Source: Pseudomonas sp. CBZ-4 | GTDB lineage: Bacteria > Pseudomonadota > Gammaproteobacteria > Pseudomonadales > Pseudomonadaceae | DNA: 64,000 nt | Direction of reading: 5' to 3' | Assembly: GCF_000346755.1 (NCBI RefSeq) | Contig: NZ_ANNV01000101.1 | Location: 1-64,000 of the forward strand | In this document: piece by piece, positions 46,911 through 55,934 of the stretch | How the letters are laid out: each line of letters starts with the position of its first letter | Position numbering within the stretch: position 1 is the first letter of the stretch | Translations under genes and position numbers: made by a program | The notes under the pieces: model-generated | What the model was told of the DNA's origin: nothing | What the model saw: the letters and a program-made list of their open reading frames with translations, nothing else | Databases searched by the model: none

Positions 46911-48737
46911 TCAGGGCTGCCAGGTCGTCTTCTCCCCACTGAGCTTACGGTCGAGGAACGTTGCCGCGCTGATCAACGCCAGGTGGCTCAAGGCCTGGGG
47001 TGTGTTGCCCAGGTGACGGGCCTGGCTGTCGAACTCTTCGGCGTACAAGCCCAGCGGGTTGGCGTAGCGCAGCAGTTGTTCGAATTCCAGGTGGGCCTTT
47101 TCCACTTGGCCGGCGCGCGCGAGGCATTCGACGTACCAGAATGAGCACGCGGCAAACGCGCCTTCGGTGCCTTGCAGGCCGTCGATCTGGCTGTCGTCGT
47201 TGCGGTAGCGGTAGACCATGCCGTCGCGCACCAGGCTTTTCTGGATGGCTTCAAGGGTCGACAGCCAACGCGGATCGGTGGCCGCGACGAAGCGCACCAG
47301 CGGCATCAGCAGCATCGAGCCATCGAGCGCCGTGCTGCCGATGTGCTGCACAAAATGCCCGCGTTCTGCGTTCCAGAAGTTGCTCCAGATGTCGGCGTAG
47401 ATCGCCTGGCGTGCCTGGTCCCAACGGGCGAACGGCGCCGGTAGCGAGCGCTTGGAGGCCAAGCGGATCGCGCGGTCCAGCGCCACCCAGCACATCAGTC
47501 GCGAATGCAGGAAGTGATGCTGTTCGCCACGCATTTCCCAGATGCCCACGTCTTCGCTGTTCCAGATTTCGCAGACCTGATCGGCGACTTCCACCGTGTG
47601 TTGCCAGCCGTCATGGGAGATGGCCTCGCCGTATTTGTTGACCAGGTACACCGCGTCCATCAGCTCGCCGTAGATATCCAGCTGGATCTGCCCGACCGCC
47701 CCGTTGCCGATGCGCACCGGCTTGGCGCCGCCGTGGCCGGCGAGGTGCGCCAGTTCGGTTTCCGGCAGTTCCTGGCGACCGTCGATGCCATAGAGGATAT
47801 TGATCTTCATCGGCTGGCCGCAGCAGTCACTGACCCGCCCTTTGAGCCAGCGCATATAGGCGTTGGCCTCCTCGACAAAGCCCAGGCGCATGAACGCGTA
47901 GACGGTAAACGAAGCGTCGCGAATCCAGGTGTAGCGGTAATCCCAGTTGCGCTCGCCGCCGGGTGTTTCCGGCAGGCCGAAGGTGGCGGCGGCGATGATT
48001 GCGCCGTGTTTGCGTGAGGTCAGCAGCTTCAACGCCAGGGCCGAGCGATTGACCATTTCGCGCCAACGCCCGCGGTAGTTCGACTGGGCGATCCAGCCGC
48101 GCCAGAACGCCAGGGTGTGGGCCAGGGCAAGGTCGGTGCAGCGGCTGTCCACGCGTTCATCTTCCTGGCCGCCGAGGACAAATTCCGCGCCTTCGTCCTG
48201 CTTCAGGGTGAAGCGGGCGACTGCCGCACCCTCCTTGACGTGCAGCGGATGGCTGCCAGACAAGCGCAGGCCGGGCTGGCCGTCGGCGTTGAAGCACACG
48301 GTGCCGTTGTCGAGCGCGGCCTGGGTGGGCGCGCGTGCGTAGTCATGGCGTACGGCGCAGCGCAGGTGGATATCGGCCGTGCCGCTGACCACCCGCACGC
48401 GGCGAATCAATAGCGGCAGGTCGTCGATTTCATCGCTGATCACCAGCAGGTCGGTTATTTCCACCACGGCGGCATCGCTGAGCCAGCGGGTTTGCAGCAC
48501 GTTGGTGTCGGGCAGGTAGATCTGCTCGCGGCGGGCGTTGGGCAGGTCCGGGGTGAGCTGGAAAATGCCGGCGTCGGGGCTGTCCAGCAGGGCGCAGAAG
48601 ATCGACGGGCTGTCGAACTCCGGCCAGCAGAAGAAGTCGATGCTGCCTTTGTCGTTGACCAATGCGGCGGTGCGCATGTCGCCGATGATGCCGTGGGCGT
48701 CGATGGCGCTTTGCGCTTCGTTGTTTGACTCAACCAT
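46911..48737 (-). CDS. Glycoside hydrolase family 15 protein (glucoamylase/trehalase-like)
   Basis: A 608-residue cytoplasmic GH15 protein. An N-terminal beta-sandwich domain (IIGDMRTAALVNDKGSIDFF onward) is followed by an alpha/alpha barrel with RNWDYRYTWIRDASFTVYAF, GQIQLDIYGELMDAVY, CEIWNSEDVGIWEMRGEQHH (containing the likely catalytic glutamate) and GTEGAFAACSFWYVECLARA. Bacterial members are glucoamylases or trehalases; the specificity is unclear. The gene overlaps the end of the SDR gene, suggesting one leftward operon. ATG 48737 or a GTG two codons upstream are possible starts. Confidence 0.86.
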   Translation of the reverse strand: MVESNNEAQSAIDAHGIIGDMRTAALVNDKGSIDFFCWPEFDSPSIFCALLDSPDAGIFQLTPDLPNARREQIYLPDTNVLQTRWLSDAAVVEITDLLVISDEIDDLPLLIRRVRVVSGTADIHLRCAVRHDYARAPTQAALDNGTVCFNADGQPGLRLSGSHPLHVKEGAAVARFTLKQDEGAEFVLGGQEDERVDSRCTDLALAHTLAFWRGWIAQSNYRGRWREMVNRSALALKLLTSRKHGAIIAAATFGLPETPGGERNWDYRYTWIRDASFTVYAFMRLGFVEEANAYMRWLKGRVSDCCGQPMKINILYGIDGRQELPETELAHLAGHGGAKPVRIGNGAVGQIQLDIYGELMDAVYLVNKYGEAISHDGWQHTVEVADQVCEIWNSEDVGIWEMRGEQHHFLHSRLMCWVALDRAIRLASKRSLPAPFARWDQARQAIYADIWSNFWNAERGHFVQHIGSTALDGSMLLMPLVRFVAATDPRWLSTLEAIQKSLVRDGMVYRYRNDDSQIDGLQGTEGAFAACSFWYVECLARAGQVEKAHLEFEQLLRYANPLGLYAEEFDSQARHLGNTPQALSHLALISAATFLDRKLSGEKTTWQP

Positions 48738-49530
48738 TGCCACGAAACTCCGGATAAAGGCTCATGCCGCCGTCGATGAACAGGGTGCTGCCGACCACGT
48801 AGTCGGAGGCGTCGCTGGCCAGCCACACCACAGCGTTGGCCACGTCTTCCACGTCGCCGACGCGGCCGTAGGGGATCAGCTTCAGCAACTCCTTTTCCGC
48901 TGCGCCCTCGGTGGCCGCGCGGTTGATCGGCGTGCGGATCGCCCCCGGTGCAATGCCGTTGATACGGATGCGCTGCTCGCTGACTTCCTGGGCGAGGGTG
49001 CGCATCAGCATCTCGACGCCGCCTTTGGACGCGGCGTAGTTCACATGCCCGGCCCAGGGGATCAACTGGTGTACCGAACTCATGTGGATGATTTTCCCCG
49101 CCGCCCGCGACACGCCTTCACGCACGCCCTGGCGATTGAAGAGACGCACGGCGGCCCGGGCGCAGAGGAACTGGCCGGTGAGGTTGACGCCGATCACTGT
49201 GTTCCAGTCGTCGAGGCTCATGTCCACCAGGTTCGCGTCTTTTTGCAGGCCGGAGTTGGCGACCAGAATGTCGAGGTGGCCAAAGGCGTCGAGGGTCTGG
49301 GCGAACAGGCGTTCCACGTCCGCCTCCTTGGACACATCACCGCCGATGGCAATCGCCCGGCCGCCATTGGCGTTGATCTGTGCCGCGAGGGCTTCGGCGG
49401 GGGCCGCCTGGGCGTTGTAATTGAGCACCACGGCCGCACCGGCATCGGCCAGGGCCTTGGCGGCACCCGCGCCGATGCCGGAGCTGGCGCCGGTGACCAG
49501 GGCGACTTGTTGCTGCAACGAGAGAAGCAT
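48730..49530 (-). CDS. SDR family oxidoreductase (glucose 1-dehydrogenase-like)
   Basis: A 266-residue classical short-chain dehydrogenase. The cofactor motif is VALVTGASSGIGAGAAKALA. NAG-like motif: LVANSGL. The catalytic Ser is in IIHMSSVHQ and the Tyr-Lys in VNYAASKGG. The terminal segment GSTLFIDGGMSLYPEF is typical of glucose 1-dehydrogenases. It probably oxidises a sugar or polyol with NAD(P). It is upstream of and overlapping the GH15 gene, so the two may act on the same carbohydrate. Confidence 0.86.
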   Translation of the reverse strand: MLLSLQQQVALVTGASSGIGAGAAKALADAGAAVVLNYNAQAAPAEALAAQINANGGRAIAIGGDVSKEADVERLFAQTLDAFGHLDILVANSGLQKDANLVDMSLDDWNTVIGVNLTGQFLCARAAVRLFNRQGVREGVSRAAGKIIHMSSVHQLIPWAGHVNYAASKGGVEMLMRTLAQEVSEQRIRINGIAPGAIRTPINRAATEGAAEKELLKLIPYGRVGDVEDVANAVVWLASDASDYVVGSTLFIDGGMSLYPEFRGNG

Positions 49531-49711
49531 GGGTCAACCACCATTGTCAGAGGGTTCAGTCAGCTGACTGGCGGGGCGGGGCGGAAGTTCAGCGCATGTG
49601 CCAATGGTGAGGGGCGCGGCCTTGAGCGGAAAAACTGGTAGTTCTGACAGTAGACGCGTTCATTCCGTGGGTTGAGGCTACAGGCGTGCAAGTGTCCAGA
49701 GGACGGACCCG

Positions 49712-51973
49712 GTGAGCAAATATTGGCTACTCGTGCTGCTGGTCAGCGGCTACGTCCTGGATGTTCATGCCCAAGTTTCCTCCGTAAAGACAGATTTCAT
49801 CGAGCGCCTGCTGGCGCAAATGACGCTGGAAGAAAAAGCCGGCCAACTGGCGTTGGCGAGCTTTGATTTGAGACGGATTACCCCCCGCGACCTTGAGCGG
49901 ATAGCCGAAGGCTCTGTGGGAGGTATTGGCGGCCGGCGTTCGCCACCGCTTGGGCGCGAGTTGCAGCGCATCGCCGTGGAGCAAAGCCGGCTGAAGATCC
50001 CTTTGTATTTTGCGCAGGACGTGGTGCACGGCATGCACACCATTTTCCCGGTAAGCCTGGCCCTTGCCGCCAGTTGGGACTTGTCGGCGATAGCGCGTGT
50101 GGGGCGGGTCAGCGCGCAAGAGGCGGGCGCCGAAGGCGTCGGCCTGACATTCAGCCCCATGGTCGACATCACCCGCGACCCGCGTTGGGGGCGGGTATCC
50201 GAAGGCTATGGTGAAGACACCTACCTGGCCTCGCGCATCGCCGCGACCCTGGTCAAGGCCTATCAAGGCGAAGACCTGCGCCGTGTCGACAGCCTGATGG
50301 CGACGGTAAAGCACTTTGCCTTGTATGGCGCGGTAGAAGGCGGGCGCGATTACAACAGTGTCGATATGAGCACTGCCACTATGTATCAGTTTTACTTCGA
50401 ACCCTATCGCGCGGCGATTGATGCCGGTGCCGGGGGGGTGATGATGGCGTTCAATACGGTGGCGGGCGTGCCTGCCACGGCCAATCCCTGGTTGATCCGG
50501 CAGGTGTTGCGCCATGACTGGGGGTTCTCGGGGGTCACCCTGGGAGACTGCGCAGGGATTATTCAATTGATCGACCATGGCGTCGCGGCTGACGAGGGGC
50601 AGGCGGCGGCCCTGGCATTGCGTTCGGGCCTCGATGTGGCGCTTTGCGATGATGCTTACGTGAATGAGTTGCCCCGGCAGATACGCGCCGGGGCCGTCAG
50701 CAGCGAAGCCCTCGATGAGGCCGTGCGGCGTGTGTTGGGCATGAAGTACGACATGGGCTTGTTCGATGCCCCCTATCACAAGCTGCGCACTGAAGCGTTG
50801 CCACCGATTGAAACGCGCCTGCAACGTGACGCTGCGCGCAGCGTCGCGCGTGACACCTTCGTGCTGCTGAAGAATGCCGATCAGGCATTGCCGTTGCGCA
50901 AGCAGGGACGGATCGCATTGATCGGCCCTTTGGCCAAGAGTCGACGCGATCTGTTGGGCAGCTATTGCGGCAGTTGTGACGCCGACACCGTGGTGAGCAT
51001 TTATGACGGCCTGGCGCAGGCCATGCGCGCAAAAGCGACGTTGCTTTATGCGCGCGGTGCGAACGCCAGCGACGATGGCGCGCTGATTGCGCGGTTGCAA
51101 GGCTACGACACGCCGCTGGATATCGATCCCCGTCCTCCGCGGGCACTGCTTGACGAGGCGAGGGCGGTCGCCCGGCAGGCGGATGTCATCGTCGCCGTGG
51201 TGGGCGAGCCGTGGGGCTTCAATGATGAGGCCAGCAGCCGCTCGCACATCGACCTGCCCTCCAGTCAGAAGCAATTGCTCAAGGCGTTGCGGGCGCTGGG
51301 GAAGCCTTTGATCATCGTCCTGGTGAATGGCCGCCCGATGGATTTGAGCGATGAACAGTCACAGGCAGATGCACTGTTGGTCACGTGGTACAGCGGCACC
51401 GAGGGCGGCAATGCCGTGGCCGACGTACTGTTCGGTGACTACAACCCGTCGGGGAAACTGCCGATGACCTTTCCCCGCTCCGTGGGGCAGATCCCGCTGT
51501 ACTACAACCATTTGAATACCGGTCGCCCTTTCGATTCGGCCAAGCCCTTTAAATACACCACCCAGTACATCGACGAAGCAGAGGGGGCGCTGTATCCGTT
51601 CGGATACGGCTTGAGTTACACCCGTTTCGCGCTGTCGAACCTGCAATTGTCGGCACCCACGCTCTTGCGAGGTGGGACACTCAAGGCCAGCGTTGAGCTG
51701 GCCAATACCGGCGAGCGCGATGGCGAAACCGTGGTCCAGCTGTACATCCGCGATCCAGTTGCATCCATCAGCCGGCCGGTCAAGGAGCTCAAGGGTTTCC
51801 AGAAAGTCATGCTCAAGGCAGGGGAGCGTCGACGAATCGAGTTCACCGTGGGTGAAGCGGACCTGAAGTTCTATGACGTCCACTTGCGACACGTCGCCGA
51901 GCCTGGCGAGTTCAGGGTGCAGGTTGGGTTGGATTCTCGGGAAGTCATTGAACAACGCTTCGAACTGCGCTGA
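49712..51973 (+). CDS. Beta-glucosidase, glycoside hydrolase family 3
   Basis: A 753-residue periplasmic GH3 enzyme, BglX-like. The signal peptide is SKYWLLVLLVSGYVLDVHA. The N-terminal TIM barrel has LLAQMTLEEKAGQLAL, DPRWGRVSEGYGEDTYLASR and VKHFALYGAVEGGRDYN. The likely nucleophile is D279 in GVTLGDCAGIIQ, a variant of the usual SDW/SDH. The alpha/beta sandwich domain has RIALIGPLAKSRRDLLGSY, and the C-terminal fibronectin-III-like domain has DGETVVQLYIRDPVASISRP. It hydrolyses beta-glucosides. The GTG at 49712 opens the signal peptide. Confidence 0.9.
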   Translation: MSKYWLLVLLVSGYVLDVHAQVSSVKTDFIERLLAQMTLEEKAGQLALASFDLRRITPRDLERIAEGSVGGIGGRRSPPLGRELQRIAVEQSRLKIPLYFAQDVVHGMHTIFPVSLALAASWDLSAIARVGRVSAQEAGAEGVGLTFSPMVDITRDPRWGRVSEGYGEDTYLASRIAATLVKAYQGEDLRRVDSLMATVKHFALYGAVEGGRDYNSVDMSTATMYQFYFEPYRAAIDAGAGGVMMAFNTVAGVPATANPWLIRQVLRHDWGFSGVTLGDCAGIIQLIDHGVAADEGQAAALALRSGLDVALCDDAYVNELPRQIRAGAVSSEALDEAVRRVLGMKYDMGLFDAPYHKLRTEALPPIETRLQRDAARSVARDTFVLLKNADQALPLRKQGRIALIGPLAKSRRDLLGSYCGSCDADTVVSIYDGLAQAMRAKATLLYARGANASDDGALIARLQGYDTPLDIDPRPPRALLDEARAVARQADVIVAVVGEPWGFNDEASSRSHIDLPSSQKQLLKALRALGKPLIIVLVNGRPMDLSDEQSQADALLVTWYSGTEGGNAVADVLFGDYNPSGKLPMTFPRSVGQIPLYYNHLNTGRPFDSAKPFKYTTQYIDEAEGALYPFGYGLSYTRFALSNLQLSAPTLLRGGTLKASVELANTGERDGETVVQLYIRDPVASISRPVKELKGFQKVMLKAGERRRIEFTVGEADLKFYDVHLRHVAEPGEFRVQVGLDSREVIEQRFELR

Positions 51974-51998
51974 CACGACGGGAAGCAATTGCCCGACT

Positions 51999-52020
51999 TA
52001 ATAGGAAGCATTACTATTCA
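51999..52020. promoter_or_regulatory. Candidate Fur box (unit 5)
   Basis: TAATAGGAAGCATTACTATT followed by CA is a degraded Fur-like site about 26 bp before the sigma ATG at 52046. Confidence 0.45.
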
Positions 52021-52045
52021 CGCCCGCCTCCCCAGTGCCTCCGCG

Positions 52046-52546
52046 ATGATTCCCCAGCCGCCCCGCAGAACAGGCTTTTTCGAGTACTACGAAGAGTTGA
52101 TCGGCACCTGGACGCGCCGCCTGAGAAACCGTCAGCAGGCCGAAGACCTGGCGCACGACACCTTTGTGCGGGTGCTGGAGGCCCGTTCCAGCGAGGTTGA
52201 GCAACCGCGCGCCTACCTGCATCAGACGGCGCGCAATATCGCGGTGGACGCCCATCGCCGCGAAGACCGGCGCGAGGCATTGGGGCTGGAGGCCTTTGAG
52301 CAGAGTGCGCCCCACAGTGGCGACCCGGAGCATGTCATGCACGCGATCCAGTTGGCGGATTCCATCGAGCGGGCCCTGGCGGAGTTGCCGCTCAACTGCC
52401 GGCGGATTTTCATCTGGCAGAAAATCGAAGGCCTCACCCAGCAGGAAATCGCCGAACGCCTGGGGTTGTCCAAGAACATGGTGGAAAAGTATATGATCCG
52501 CACCCTGCGGCATCTGCGTGACCGCCTGGACGCGCTGGCCCCATGA
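52046..52546 (+). CDS. fecI: ECF sigma factor, FecI type (unit 5)
   Basis: A 166-residue iron-starvation sigma factor. Region 2: QAEDLAHDTFVRVLEARSS and VDAHRREDRREALGLEAF. Region 4: EIAERLGLSKNMVEKYMIRT. This branch is closest in wording to FecI-type factors that control ferric-citrate receptors. ATG 52046 lies after the Fur-like box. Its TGA overlaps the fecR ATG (ATGA). The receptor it should control is interrupted by the mobile element, so the sigma may be orphaned in this strain. Confidence 0.88.
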   Translation: MIPQPPRRTGFFEYYEELIGTWTRRLRNRQQAEDLAHDTFVRVLEARSSEVEQPRAYLHQTARNIAVDAHRREDRREALGLEAFEQSAPHSGDPEHVMHAIQLADSIERALAELPLNCRRIFIWQKIEGLTQQEIAERLGLSKNMVEKYMIRTLRHLRDRLDALAP

Positions 52547-53508
52547 ACCAAGGATCTTCCATGATGGATACCCGTGCCCGAGACGAGGCTGCGCAATGGT
52601 TTGTGCGCCTGCAAGACGCCGAACTGAGCGCCGCTGAGCGTCAGCAGTTCGAGGCGTGGCGCCGGGAGCATCCCGCCCACCAATACGAATTCGATGTGCT
52701 GCGCGGCTTGTGGAGCGCCGCCGATCTGTTGCCAGAGGCGCGCCTGCAGGCGTTGTGCGCGGCGCCGGCCGAGCGCCCCGGGCGTCGCGCGGTGTTGCGT
52801 TATGCGGTGGCTGCCGGTGTGGTGGCGGTTGCCATTGGCCTGGGTGTGTTCAGCATTCAACCAAAGCCCTACAGCGCCGAGTTCAGCACGCGGTTGGGAG
52901 AACATCGCCAGGTGACCCTGCCCGACGGCTCGATGATGGAGTTGAACAGTCGCAGCGTGGTTGCAGTGCATTTCGAGAAAGGCCGGCGTGGTGTGGTGCT
53001 CAAAAGCGGCGAGGCGATGTTCAGCGTCGAGCATGACACCCGCCGACCGTTTGTGGTCGCCGCCGGGGCCGGGCAGGTCACCGTGACCGGCACCCGTTTT
53101 GACGTGCGCCGCGACGACGACCAGACCCGCGTGGTGGTCGAGGCCGGAACCGTCAAGGTGCAAGGGCGTGCAGCCGATGCCATCGTCACCCTCACGGCGG
53201 GGCGCGGCACGCACATCGACGGCCAGGGCAACGTGGTGCCGGCCTACGCGGTGAACGCTGAAGAGCTGACCGCCTGGCGCACTGGCAAACTGGTGTTCAA
53301 CAACGCCACCTTGGGTGAGGTGGCGCGGGAAGTCTCACGCTACCGCGAGCAGCCGTTGCGGGTGGGCTCGGCGGCGGTGGGCAACCTGCGGCTGACCAGC
53401 GTGTTCAAGGCCAACGACACCGAGGCCTTGCTCAAGGCCTTGCCCCACATCCTGCCGGTGGCCGTGCGCGCGATGCCGGACGGCAGTCAGGAAATTATTT
53501 CACGCTGA
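52543..53508 (+). CDS. fecR: FecR anti-sigma regulator (unit 5)
   Basis: A 321-residue inner-membrane regulator. N-terminal tryptophan motifs are AAQWFVRL, EAWRREH and RGLWSAA. The twin-arginine pair R81-R82 (PGRRAVLRYAVAAGVVAVA) precedes the membrane span. The FecR core is LGEHRQVTLPDGSMMELNSR, and the C-terminal domain contains LRLTSVFKANDTEALLKAL. It is intact, but its signalling partner, the FecA receptor downstream, is split by the integrated element, so the signal input is presumably lost until excision. Confidence 0.87.
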   Translation: MNQGSSMMDTRARDEAAQWFVRLQDAELSAAERQQFEAWRREHPAHQYEFDVLRGLWSAADLLPEARLQALCAAPAERPGRRAVLRYAVAAGVVAVAIGLGVFSIQPKPYSAEFSTRLGEHRQVTLPDGSMMELNSRSVVAVHFEKGRRGVVLKSGEAMFSVEHDTRRPFVVAAGAGQVTVTGTRFDVRRDDDQTRVVVEAGTVKVQGRAADAIVTLTAGRGTHIDGQGNVVPAYAVNAEELTAWRTGKLVFNNATLGEVAREVSRYREQPLRVGSAAVGNLRLTSVFKANDTEALLKALPHILPVAVRAMPDGSQEIISR

Positions 53509-53605
53509 CATTCAGGTTTTTTCCGCGCTCGTCGTCTTCTCCTGCAACTGCAACTGGTTTGCATTAACGGCCGCACTTGCTTGCGATCACAGGACTCGAT
53601 TCGAC

Positions 53606-54274
53606 GTGAAAAAACTTGCTCGCCACAACAATAAAATCTCCCGCTGGGCGCCGCTGGCCCTGGCACTGGCCGTCAGCAGCGCGGCGTACGCCGCCGACGC
53701 CATCCATATCCAGGCCCAGCCCCTGGGTGCGGCGCTGAGCCAGTTGGGCCAGCAAACGTCCCTGCAAGTGTTCTTCAGCCCGGACATGGTCGCCGGCAAG
53801 CAAGCCCCGGCCGTGGACGGTAACCTCTCGCCGGAACAGGCCCTGCGCCAGCTGCTGCAGGGCAGTGGCCTGGACTACCAGATCGACGCCGGCTCGGTCA
53901 CGTTGCGCCCGCTGAGCAGCGGCACCGGTGCAGCCGGCTCGCCGCTGGAACTGGGCACCACCGACATCAAGGTGGTCGGCGACTGGCTCGGCGATGCCAA
54001 TGCCGAAGTGGTGCAGAACCACCCCGGCGCACGCACGGTGATCCGCCGCGAGGCCATGGTGGAGCAGGGTGCGATGAACGTCGGCGACGTGTTGCGCCGT
54101 GTGCCGGGCGTGCAGGTGCAGGAGTCCAACGGCACCGGTGGCAGCGACATTTCCCTCAACGTCGGTGTACGTGGCCTTACTTCGCGGTTGTCGCCACGTT
54201 CCACGGTGTTGATCGACGGCGTCCCGGCGGCGTTTGCCCCCTATGGTCAGCCGCAACTGTCGATGGCGCCGATT
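53606..54274 (+). pseudogene. fecA: fecA 5' part, interrupted by mobile element
   Basis: The first 223 codons of a ferric-citrate (FecA-like) TonB-dependent receptor, starting at GTG 53606. It contains the signal peptide (ALALAVSSAAYAAD), the complete STN signalling domain (about 33-105, IHIQAQPLGAALSQLGQQTS), a TonB-box/plug start (NHPGARTVIRREAMVEQGAM) and plug VPGVQVQESNGTGG as far as PQLSMAPI. After that the frame enters the inserted element and stops at 54346, so a 246-residue truncated product is possible. Codon 224 is split at the crossover; the rest of the gene resumes in frame at 63120. Confidence 0.9.
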
Positions 54275-54300
54275 TCGCAGGGTCTAGCTGTTTCTAATAA
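54257..54300. other. attL: left junction of the integrated element
   Basis: Chromosomal half-site CTGTC-N6-GCCG-N3 (54257-54274), crossover dinucleotide TC (54275-54276), then element half-site ending in TCTAATAA (54293-54300), 16 bases from the core. The mirror arrangement occurs at 63096-63139. Together these define the recombination core. Confidence 0.82.
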
Positions 54301-54482
54301 TTGTGATCTAGGTCGCCAAGCGGGTGGAGGCTCTGCATCCGCCTGATTGGGGGCCGGATACGGAAATAGCCAACGGAGTGATAATGGAAGGGGGGGTGAG
54401 GCTGTGGGTGATAGCTAATGGTTTGGAGATATATCCTTGAACCTATGGCTGCTTAGCTCAACGAAAAGATAGGCGGTATTTT

Positions 54483-54656
54483 CTACTCTGTGTGAGTAGG
54501 ATATATGTCCGTGAAGGTCATTATTTGGTTTAAAGATACAAGTATGTATCGTGGCAGGATACATAGTGGTTGTAAATTCCTACGGTGTAGGAATGTGTAT
54601 ATCCGCAAAGCGAAAAATAGCTTCACGGGTATAAGTATGTAAAGTGGGGCTTTACA
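54483..54656. other. Array of four hairpins in noncoding left end of element
   Basis: Between attL and the first gene no coding frame is evident. Four perfect inverted repeats follow one another: CTACTC/GAGTAG (54483-54499), GATAC/GTATC (54535-54550), ATTCCTAC/GTAGGAAT (54576-54594) and TGTAAAG/CTTTACA (54638-54656). Their sequences differ, so this is not a simple repeat. The last may terminate the small gene's transcript. A single-strand origin or structured RNA is possible; the function is unknown. Confidence 0.55.
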
Positions 54657-54661
54657 TGTGT

Positions 54662-55045
54662 TTATAGTTTAATGTCCAGCTTTTCGATAATAGATTGCTT
54701 GTATTCGTCGGCTTCAATGTCTATTTTTATTTTTGCTTCTTTCCACTGTTCTTCATAAAGGTCTTGCCATCGTGCTACTAATGAATGGACAATCATATCA
54801 AGGTTTTGTTGTTTTACACTGTTCCCGCTTCTTGCAAACTCCTTGATTAGAACATCATTGGATATTGATTTGCAGCCTGAAAATGCTGCTATTAGCTTTT
54901 TAGCGAGGTTTGAGGTCATTCGGATATCATGAAGCTCATCCATTTCTACTATCTTTACGAACATGATTAAATATTTTTGACGCTCACGTCTTTTAAATCC
55001 ACCAACCATACCGCCTATTTTTCCTGCATATTCCATCCTGTTCAT
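54662..55045 (-). CDS. Hypothetical protein of the mobile element
   Basis: A 127-residue basic protein with no family I recognise. The N-terminus is Gly/Lys/Arg-rich (AGKIGGMVGGFKRRERQKYL), followed by predicted helices and an acidic, lysine-rich C-terminal helix (EEQWKEAKIKIDIEADEYKQ). A good ribosome site (TAGGAG, eight bases before ATG 55045) supports it as real. A TTGACA lies upstream on the same strand (complement of 55095-55100) without a convincing -10. It might be a mobilization accessory or replication/copy-control factor, given its neighbours; that is conjecture. Confidence 0.6.
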   Translation of the reverse strand: MNRMEYAGKIGGMVGGFKRRERQKYLIMFVKIVEMDELHDIRMTSNLAKKLIAAFSGCKSISNDVLIKEFARSGNSVKQQNLDMIVHSLVARWQDLYEEQWKEAKIKIDIEADEYKQSIIEKLDIKL

Positions 55046-55111
55046 AATTAGAACTCCTATGTTGTTATAATACCAATACCATAGGGTTTTGATATGTCAA
55101 TGCTTCAAGGT

Positions 55112-55669
55112 CATATCTCCGAACCTTCAACTATTTCAGGTTTTGCTTCCGGGATATGTATTGTAGGAAATTGGCTACTTTCGATTTTTTTGAAATTTTA
55201 ACGTCACCAATCCCCCACATTTTTTTGTGAAATTAATTTGAGAGCGATTTTTGAGTTTTTGCAGTGTCGTTTTTTGTTCTGCTTTGTGGCAAATTTCAAC
55301 TAAGTGATTTGCTTAGGGTTGAACCCTATTTGCTCATTAACGTCCGACCTTATATTTATTTTCGTTTTGCTATTGACAAGGTTTTTTGCTGTAAATAAGC
55401 CATAATTCAATGGTTAAAAAATTAAATATCTAAAAAAATTCGATGAAAACGTTAAATTTTCACGGCAATTTTTTCAAGAAAATAATTTTTGTAAAAAGTC
55501 GATTTTTGGTTACTGCCCCAAATCGCTTTCGGGATATTTAGGCTTATCAGCCCAGTGAATGATATTCACCCATTTTGATGAATTTTGAAAAGTGTGAAAT
55601 TTTCATTAGGAGAGAAATTTGATATGTATGTATACATACATATAGGTTGGGGGACATATCTCCGAACCT
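55112..55669. repeat. Dispersed 15-bp direct repeats and a 22-bp palindrome
   Basis: CATATCTCCGAACCT occurs at 55112-55126 and again at 55655-55669; a looser copy (ATATATCCTTGAACCTATGG) lies near 54429. Between them is a perfect 22-bp palindrome (55622-55643; half site ATATGTATGTA) and a hairpin GTGAAT/ATTCAC (55555-55569). No gene is evident in 55046-55934. These look like protein-binding sites for replication or regulation, adjacent to the predicted origin. Confidence 0.6.
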
Positions 55670-55934
55670 ATGGAAGTATTGGGTTGAGTGGTTAACGCTG
55701 TTTTGGACTGTTTTTGATATAGGCTTTTTACACTACCCATAATGCTGCGAGGTATAACGCATTTGGCTATTTTAGGCGTGTAGTGGTGTGGCTTGGTGTC
55801 GTTGTATCAACGGAGTGGAAGAATGCCGATTTTGACCAATTCCGTGCGTTATATCGATATCGGTGGGGCGGTGTATGTATATGTGGGGGATACGGGGAGG
55901 AAAGGGAGGGGATGGGCGGGAAAGGAAGAAGAAA

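Noticed and set aside
54281..54284. GGTC shared by both element ends (also 63118-63121) as a 4-bp target duplication or crossover core
   Set aside because: Joining there shifts fecA out of frame and the site is not centred on either dyad. The TC core restores the frame and the symmetry.
54483..54656. Possible CRISPR array or integron attC cluster
   Set aside because: The hairpins differ in sequence and spacing, no direct repeat-spacer pattern or conserved attC core is present, and no cas or tyrosine integrase gene is nearby.
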